Shown piece after piece: positions 11,779-17,175 of a DNA stretch of 17,175 bases. Position 1 is the stretch's first letter; the number at the start of each line of letters is the position of its first letter. The translations under genes were made by a program, and so were the position numbers. Location of the stretch: positions 1 to 17,175 of the forward strand of contig DVMK01000152.1 in NCBI GenBank assembly GCA_018715025.1. The letters are read 5' to 3'. The notes beneath the pieces are model-generated. The model did no database searches. It worked only from the letters and a program-made list of their open reading frames with translations, and was not told where the DNA came from. The DNA comes from Candidatus Caccousia avistercoris. GTDB lineage: Bacteria > Bacillota > Clostridia > Oscillospirales > Acutalibacteraceae.

Positions 11779-14016
11779 TTACAGGGTCATCTGTTCGCCC
11801 TCTGTCTCCTCCGGAAGGGGCATGGCCCCCACGGCGGGGATGTTCTTCCGGTACCGGTCCGGCTTTTTCAGCATGCCCTCCTGGTAGGGGACGGCGGAAA
11901 TCACCCTGCCGCCCTTCCGCAGCGTCATGACCTGCACGCCCTGGGTGCTGCGGGAGGATTTGGAGGCCGCCGCCCCTGTGTGGAACAGCAGCAGGCGCCC
12001 CTGGGCGTTGGTGAGCAGGAACTCCCCGTCCTCCCGGATATAATGGGCGCAGACCAGGGGCGATTTGTCGGAATAAGCCCCCAGCAGCTTGCGGCGGTTT
12101 GTCTTTGTCTCGTAGGCGGCCATGTCCACCTTGGCCGCCTTGCCGTTCTCAAAGAAGAACAGCATGTAGCCGCCGTAGTCTTTGGTAACCGCCATATACA
12201 CGGCATTCTCCCCTTCGTCCATCCCCAGGCGCGCGGGAATGTACTCGCCCAGCACGCTGGCCTTTGTGTCCCCAAAGTCGCTGGCTCTGGCCTTGTACAC
12301 CTGGCAGCGGTCGGTAAAGAACAGCAGGTCGTCGCCGTTGGCCGCCTCCGCCTGCTGCACCACCTCATCCCCCTCCTTCAGCTTCTGTTCGCCGCTCATG
12401 CGCAGGGATTGAGGGGTAATCTTTTTAAAGTAGCCGTCCTTGGTAAAGAACAGGTGCACCGGGTAGTCGGGCACGTCGTCCTCCTCCGAGTAGGTTTCGA
12501 TTTCGTCCGCATACAGCAGCATGGAGCGGCGGGGCTGGCCGTAGGTGCGGGCCACCTCCTTCAGCTCTGTCACAATAATAGACTTGACCTTGGATTTGTG
12601 GTCCATAATATCCTGCAGCTCTGCAATGTCCTTTTCCAGCTGGCTGGTTTCCTCGGTGCGCTTCAGAATGTATTCCCGGTTCAGGTGGCGCAGCTTGATT
12701 TCCGCCACATATTCCGCCTGGGTTTCATCGATGCCGAAGCCGATCATCAGGTTGGGCACCACCTCGGCCTCCTCCTCCGTCTCCCGCACAATCCGCACCG
12801 CCTTGTCAATGTCAAGCAGAATGGCCTGCAGGCCCTGCAGCAGGTGCAGCTTTTCCCTTTTGCGGGAAAGGTCGTAGTAAGTGCGGCGGCGGACGCATTC
12901 CACCCGGAAGGCCGTCCATTCCTCCAGAAGCTCCCGCACGCCCATCACCCGGGGGACGCCGGCCACCAGCACGTTGAAATTGCAGGAAAAGCTGTCTTCC
13001 AGGGTGGTAAGGCGGAACAGCTTCTGCATCAGCTTGTCCGGGTCGGCGCCCCGCTTCAGGTCGATGGTAATTTTCAGGCCGTCCAGGCCGGTTTCGTCCC
13101 GGATGTCGGAAATCTCCTTCAGCTTCCCCTGCTTAATCAGGTCCACAACCTTTTCCACAATCACCTCCACCGTGGTGGTGGGGGGGATTTGGGTGACGTC
13201 GATGCAGTTGGCGGATTTGTCGTAGGCGTACCGGGAGCGCACCCGGAAGCTGCCCCGGCCTGTCTGGTAAATGTTCTCCATCTGCTTCTTGTCGTAGACA
13301 ATCTGCCCGCCGCCGGGGAAATCCGGGGCCTGCAGGGTAGAGAGAACGTCAAACTCCGGGTCGCGGATCAGGCCGATGGCGGTCTGGCACACCTCTGCCA
13401 GATTAAAGGGGCAGATGGAGCTGGCCATGCCCACCGCGATGCCCGTGTTGGCGTTCACCAGCACCGTGGGGAAGGTGGCGGGCAGCAGGGTGGGTTCCTT
13501 TATGGTGTTGTCGTAGTTGTCCACAAAATCCACCGTGTCCCGGTCAATGTCCCGGAACAGCTCCTGGCAGATATTGTCCAGCCGGGCCTCGGTGTAACGG
13601 GAAGCGGCCCAGGCCATGTCGCGGGAATAGAACTTTCCGAAATTCCCCTTGGAATCCACAAAGGGATGCAGCAGGGCCTCGTAGCCCCGGCTGAGCCGCA
13701 CCATCGTGTCGTAGATGGCCGCCTCCCCGTGAGGGTTCAGCTTCATGGTCTGGCCCACAATGTTGGCGCTCTTTGTGCGGGTAGGGCCCAGCAGGCCCAT
13801 CTTGTACATGGTGTAGAGCAGCTTCCGGTGGGAAGGCTTGAAGCCGTCGATCTCCGGGATGGCGCGGGACAGAATGACGCTCATGGCGTAGGGCATGTAA
13901 TTCTTTTCCAGGGTGTCGGTAATCTGCTGCTCCATCACCTCGCCGGCGTGCTCAATCACCCCGTGGGAAGCGCCGGCCGGGCGGACAGGCCCTCTTTCGC
14001 TTTTCTTTTTCGGCAT
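11779..14016 (-). CDS. parC: Divergent type IIA topoisomerase subunit A (ParC/GyrA-like)
   Basis: DNA-cleaving subunit of a type IIA topoisomerase. In the 745 aa an N-terminal extension (1-25) precedes the winged-helix cleavage domain: GFKPSHRKLLYTMY (58-71), NPHGEAAIYD (94-103) and the catalytic tyrosine Y141 in ASRYTEARL. A coiled-coil/gate region (about 370-490) and a beta-pinwheel domain (about 516-735) follow. The gyrase-specific box (QRRGGKG-like) was not found in the pinwheel, so topoisomerase IV-like decatenation is more likely than gyrase activity. Substitutions include HGDS to HGEA in the quinolone region. ATG 14016 follows GGGAGG by about 9 nt, and the gene is 20 bp after parE. The family is certain; the ParC name follows from the missing box and from pairing with parE. 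Confidence 0.88.
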   Translation of the reverse strand: MPKKKSERGPVRPAGASHGVIEHAGEVMEQQITDTLEKNYMPYAMSVILSRAIPEIDGFKPSHRKLLYTMYKMGLLGPTRTKSANIVGQTMKLNPHGEAAIYDTMVRLSRGYEALLHPFVDSKGNFGKFYSRDMAWAASRYTEARLDNICQELFRDIDRDTVDFVDNYDNTIKEPTLLPATFPTVLVNANTGIAVGMASSICPFNLAEVCQTAIGLIRDPEFDVLSTLQAPDFPGGGQIVYDKKQMENIYQTGRGSFRVRSRYAYDKSANCIDVTQIPPTTTVEVIVEKVVDLIKQGKLKEISDIRDETGLDGLKITIDLKRGADPDKLMQKLFRLTTLEDSFSCNFNVLVAGVPRVMGVRELLEEWTAFRVECVRRRTYYDLSRKREKLHLLQGLQAILLDIDKAVRIVRETEEEAEVVPNLMIGFGIDETQAEYVAEIKLRHLNREYILKRTEETSQLEKDIAELQDIMDHKSKVKSIIVTELKEVARTYGQPRRSMLLYADEIETYSEEDDVPDYPVHLFFTKDGYFKKITPQSLRMSGEQKLKEGDEVVQQAEAANGDDLLFFTDRCQVYKARASDFGDTKASVLGEYIPARLGMDEGENAVYMAVTKDYGGYMLFFFENGKAAKVDMAAYETKTNRRKLLGAYSDKSPLVCAHYIREDGEFLLTNAQGRLLLFHTGAAASKSSRSTQGVQVMTLRKGGRVISAVPYQEGMLKKPDRYRKNIPAVGAMPLPEETEGEQMTL

Positions 14017-14036
14017 GTCTTTTTTCCTCCCTCTTC

Positions 14037-16016
14037 TCAGCTCACGTCGGCAGCGTCAATGTACTGGCTGCCGTACTGGGAGATGAAGTCCTTCCGGCCG
14101 TTCAGGTTGTCCCCCAACAGAATGTCGAACATTTGGGCGGTGCGCTCCGCGTCGGCGGGCAGCACCTTAATGAGGCGGCGGGTGGCCGGGTTCATGGTGG
14201 TCAGGTTCATCATATCCGGCTCGTTTTCGCCCAGCCCCTTGCTGCGCTGAATGGTACATTTTTTCCCCTCCAGCTGCTTCAGGATTTCCGCCTTCTCCTG
14301 CTCCGTATAGGCAAAATACGTCTCGCCCTTCGTGGTAATTTCAAAGAGGGGCGACTCTGCAATGAACACCTTCCCCGCGTCAATCAGGGCGGGGGTCAGG
14401 CGGTACAGCATGGTGAGAAGCAGGGTGCGGATCTGAAAGCCGTCCACGTCCGCATCTGTGCACAGAATCACCTTGTTCCAGCGCAGAAGGCTCATGTCGA
14501 AGGAGGAAAGGTCCTTGTTGGCCTTGGACTTCACCTGCACGCCGCAGCCCAGCACCTTGATGAGATCGGTGATGATATCGCTTTTGAAAATCTTGTCGTA
14601 ATCCGCCTTCAGGCAGTTGAGGATTTTGCCGCGGATGGGCATAATGGCCTGGAAGTTCGGGTCTCTGGCCTGCTTGCAGGCCCCCAGGGCAGAGTCGCCC
14701 TCCACAATGAAAATTTCCCGCTCGTTCACGTCGCGGCTGCGGCAGTCCACAAACTTGGCCACCCGGCTGGTAACGTCCATGTTGCTGGTGAGCTTCTTTT
14801 TCAGGTTCAGGCGGGTTTTCTCCGCGTCCTCCCGGCTTCGCTTGTTCACCAGCACCTGGGCGGCGATTTTTTCCGCATCCAGGGGATTCTCGATGAAATA
14901 CACCTCCAGCTGGTGGCGGAGCATTTCTGTCATGGCCTCTTGAATCCCCTTGTTGGTAATGGCCTTTTTCGTCTGGTTTTCGTAAGAGGTCACGTTGGAG
15001 AAGGAGGAAATGACCAAAATAAGGCAGTCCTCCACGTCTGCAAAGGTAATTTTGCTCTCGTTCTTGTTGTACTTCCCGGTCTGCTTCAGGTAAGCGTCGA
15101 TTTGGTACACAAAGGCGCTGCGCACCGCTTTGTCCGGCGCGCCGCCGTGCTCCAGCCAGCTGGAGTTGTGGTAATACTCTATGCAGCTGTGCCGGTTGGA
15201 AAAGGCCAGCGCCGCGTTGATTTTCGTCTTGTACTCCGGCTTGTCGGCCCGGTCGCGCACGCGGCGCTCTGCCTGCCAGAACTGCACGGGGGTCATGGCG
15301 TCCTCCCCGGCCAGCTCTTTCACATGGTCCACAATGCCCTGCTGGTACAAAAACTCGGTGGTTTCAAATTTGCCGCCCTGCTGGTTCCGGAACACAAACC
15401 GCAGCCCCTCGTTCACAATGGCCTGCCGCTTGATGATGTCCAGGTAATAGTCCGCCGGCACGTTGATGTCGGTGAACACGGCAAGGTCCGGCTTCCAGCG
15501 GATTTTTGTGCCAGACTTCCCCTTGCAGGGCTCCTTGTGCAGGCCCCCCACGTTTTCGCCCTTCTCAAAATGAAGGGTGTAGCGGGTGTCGCCGGTGCGG
15601 ATATCCACATCCATATACTCAGATGCATACTGGGTGGCGCAGAGACCCAGGCCGTTCAGGCCCAGGGAATACTCGTAGCTGCCGTTTTCGGCGTTGTTGT
15701 ACTTGCCGCCCGCGTACATTTCGCAGAACACCAGCTCCCAGTTGTAGCGCTGCTCCTTGTTGTTGAAGTCCACGGGGATGCCGCGGCCGTGGTCCTCCAC
15801 CTCCACAGAGAGATCCTCGTACCGGGTGACGGTGATTTCATGGCCGAAGCCCTCGCGGGCCTCGTCGATGGAGTTGGAGAGAATTTCAAAAATAGAATGC
15901 TCGCAGCCTTCAATGCCGTCAGAGCCGAAAATAACCGCCGGGCGCAGGCGCACCCGATCGGCCCCCTTCAGCATGGAGATGCTCTCGTTATTGTAAACCG
16001 GTTTTTTTGCCGCCAT
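14037..16016 (-). CDS. parE: Divergent type IIA topoisomerase subunit B (ParE/GyrB-like)
   Basis: ATPase subunit partnering the downstream subunit A. The 659 aa comprise a GHKL ATPase domain: NSIDEA (48-53, with the Mg-binding Asn), EDHGRGIP (74-81) and the loop LGLNGLG (118-124). A transducer domain follows with the conserved QTK (348-350), then the Toprim domain with EGDSALG (439-445), MPIRGKILN (459-467) and TDADVDG (520-526), ending RSKGLGENEPD. Functional acids are kept, but many near-invariant positions differ: RKRPGMYIG reads RLRPAVIFG, GGLHGVG reads LGLNGLG, EGDSAGG reads EGDSALG. An upstream TTG (16064) is in frame, but ATG 16016 with AAGGAG 13 nt before it is preferred. The gene lies after the ftsH terminator; no clear promoter was found in the roughly 65-bp gap. 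Confidence 0.88.
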   Translation of the reverse strand: MAAKKPVYNNESISMLKGADRVRLRPAVIFGSDGIEGCEHSIFEILSNSIDEAREGFGHEITVTRYEDLSVEVEDHGRGIPVDFNNKEQRYNWELVFCEMYAGGKYNNAENGSYEYSLGLNGLGLCATQYASEYMDVDIRTGDTRYTLHFEKGENVGGLHKEPCKGKSGTKIRWKPDLAVFTDINVPADYYLDIIKRQAIVNEGLRFVFRNQQGGKFETTEFLYQQGIVDHVKELAGEDAMTPVQFWQAERRVRDRADKPEYKTKINAALAFSNRHSCIEYYHNSSWLEHGGAPDKAVRSAFVYQIDAYLKQTGKYNKNESKITFADVEDCLILVISSFSNVTSYENQTKKAITNKGIQEAMTEMLRHQLEVYFIENPLDAEKIAAQVLVNKRSREDAEKTRLNLKKKLTSNMDVTSRVAKFVDCRSRDVNEREIFIVEGDSALGACKQARDPNFQAIMPIRGKILNCLKADYDKIFKSDIITDLIKVLGCGVQVKSKANKDLSSFDMSLLRWNKVILCTDADVDGFQIRTLLLTMLYRLTPALIDAGKVFIAESPLFEITTKGETYFAYTEQEKAEILKQLEGKKCTIQRSKGLGENEPDMMNLTTMNPATRRLIKVLPADAERTAQMFDILLGDNLNGRKDFISQYGSQYIDAADVS

Positions 16017-16081
16017 ACCTGTTTTCTTACTCCTTATCCTTCCTAAAATTCCCGGGCCTGGCAAAAAGGGCCCAGGGGCAG

Positions 16082-16110
16082 AAAAAGAGGGGAAATGAGA
16101 CTCATTCCCC
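16082..16110 (-). terminator. Intrinsic terminator after ftsH
   Basis: On the minus strand GGGGAATG pairs with CATTTCCCC (one bulged base) around a 5-nt loop, followed by TCTTTTT. It starts 9 nt after the ftsH stop. Confidence 0.78.
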
Positions 16111-16118
16111 CACTTTCC

Positions 16119-17175
16119 TTATTCCTCTGAAGTTTCCTGTACAGGCCCGTCGGGCGGCGCAGCCTCCTGCTGCTCTTCCCCTACCTGGGGCCATTCCAAG
16201 GCGGGCGCTTCCTCCTGCTCCATCAGGCTGCGGAATTCCTCGCCGCTCATCTTCTCGTGAACAAACAGGAACTGGGCCACCTTCTGCAGCTTATCCATGT
16301 GTTCCTTGAGAAGGGATTCTGTATGCTCGTACGCCGTATTCACAATGCGCTTGATCTCCGCGTCGATGGCGGAGGCCGTGGCCTCGGAATAGTCGCGGAT
16401 ATGCCCCATGTCGCGGCCCAGGAAGGGCTCGCTGTCGTCCCTGCCGTAGGTGATGGTGCCAAGCTTGTCGCTCATGCCGTACTTGGTCACCATGGCCCTG
16501 GCCGTCTTGGTGGCCCGCTCAATGTCGTTGGAAGCGCCGGTGGAAATATCGTCCAGGGTGAGGGCTTCCGCCACACGGCCGCCCAGCAGCACAATGAGGC
16601 TTTCCTCCATTTCTGTGCGGGTGCGGTAAGAACGGTCCTCCGTGGGGATCTGCATGGTGTAGCCCCCCGCCATGCCGCGGGGGATAATGGAAATCTGGTG
16701 AACGGGATCCTGCGTCTTGCAGTAGTAGGTCACCACCGCATGGCCGCCCTCGTGGTAGGCGGTCAGCTTCTTCTCCCGCTCGGTCATCACATGGCTCTTC
16801 TTCTCGGTGCCCACCACCACCTTGATGGTGGCCTCTTCGATTTCTGTCATGGTAATGGCCTTCAGGTTCCGCCGGGCCGCCAGAAGAGCCGCCTCGTTCA
16901 GCAGGTTTTCCAGGTCGGCGCCGGTGAAGCCGGCGGTGGATTTGGCGATGGTTTTCAGCTCTACGTCAGGGGCAATGGGCTTGCCCTTGGCATGCACCTT
17001 CAGGATTTCCTCCCTGCCCTTTACGTCCGGGTAGCCCACCGTCACCTGGCGGTCGAAACGGCCGGGGCGCATGAGGGCCGGGTCGAGGATGTCGGGCCGG
17101 TTGGTGGCGGCGATCATGATCACGCCCTCGTTGGCGCCGAAGCCGTCCATCTCTACCAGCAGCTGGTTCAGGGTC
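16119..17175 (-). CDS. ftsH: ATP-dependent zinc metalloprotease FtsH (C-terminal part)
   Basis: Membrane-anchored AAA+ protease that degrades misfolded membrane proteins and short-lived regulators. The gene runs off the right edge; the visible 351 residues begin TLNQLLVEMDGF, so the membrane segments and Walker A/B motifs are outside. Seen here: the second region of homology with NRPDILDPALMRPGRFDRQ (arginine fingers), the AAA lid (AGFTGADLENLLNEAALLA), the zinc site HEGGH (codons 16740-16754), and DISTGASNDIERAT with the third zinc ligand Asp. The acidic, Pro/Gln-rich tail (last 40 residues) is typical of Gram-positive FtsH. The frame is intact. A terminator follows. Confidence 0.97.
   Translation of the reverse strand, partial: TLNQLLVEMDGFGANEGVIMIAATNRPDILDPALMRPGRFDRQVTVGYPDVKGREEILKVHAKGKPIAPDVELKTIAKSTAGFTGADLENLLNEAALLAARRNLKAITMTEIEEATIKVVVGTEKKSHVMTEREKKLTAYHEGGHAVVTYYCKTQDPVHQISIIPRGMAGGYTMQIPTEDRSYRTRTEMEESLIVLLGGRVAEALTLDDISTGASNDIERATKTARAMVTKYGMSDKLGTITYGRDDSEPFLGRDMGHIRDYSEATASAIDAEIKRIVNTAYEHTESLLKEHMDKLQKVAQFLFVHEKMSGEEFRSLMEQEEAPALEWPQVGEEQQEAAPPDGPVQETSEE

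Noticed and set aside
11710..14250. Plus-strand open frame of 846 codons opposite parC
   Set aside because: Low stop-codon density in GC-rich antisense explains it. The protein resembles no family, and the minus-strand gene is certain.
14133..16046. Plus-strand open frame of 637 codons opposite parE
   Set aside because: Antisense shadow of parE, with no start signal and no recognisable domain.
16017..16080. Promoter for parE (TTGCCA with AAGGAT 17 nt later)
   Set aside because: The -10 matches only 3 of 6 positions. It is too weak to call.

Overview
The window is a GC-rich stretch of an endospore-forming Firmicute, most likely a Clostridia member of the Oscillospirales type. The evidence is a conserved sporulation/division cluster (SpoVB-like flippase, MazG, HU, RqcP, YabP, YabQ, DivIC, YabR), Gram-positive Shine-Dalgarno sites, and a divergent topoisomerase pair. 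All 17 supported protein genes are on the minus strand, so transcription runs from high to low coordinates. The long plus-strand open frames are shadows of these genes. No tRNA, rRNA, CRISPR array, IS element or prophage was seen.

In transcription order, the right edge holds the C-terminal two thirds of FtsH (5' end outside the window), closed by an intrinsic terminator. Next come parE-like and parC-like genes, 20 bp apart, encoding a divergent type IIA topoisomerase. A 280-bp intergenic region follows, with several hairpins, a consensus sigma-A promoter (TTGACA-N17-TATAAT) and a 9-bp dyad just below it. This promoter drives a sodium:solute symporter. Then comes secG with its own promoter, a terminator, and an rnr plus small MazG-like operon ending in a strong terminator.

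The sporulation/division block (about 7.05 to 2.1 kb) starts at a promoter that resembles a sigma-E site ahead of the spoVB-like gene. It continues through mazG, hup (followed by a terminator), rqcP, yabP, yabQ, divIC and yabR, and ends at a terminator. yabP-yabQ and yabQ-divIC overlap, which suggests translational coupling. A perfect 10-bp inverted repeat hides the Shine-Dalgarno site of yabP. The last unit is an amidohydrolase and a class I fumarase alpha subunit, 11 bp apart. A strong leftward promoter lies between the fumarase gene and the window edge.

Most of the window is conserved core genome. The points most worth a second look are the divergent topoisomerase pair, the yabP hairpin, the promoter/dyad of the symporter, the sigma-E-like promoter of the spoVB-like gene, and hairpins with U-tracts only on the plus strand, where no gene is visible. 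Several starts were moved from the longest frame to internal codons, because the longest frame starts at a weak codon or on top of the ribosome binding site.
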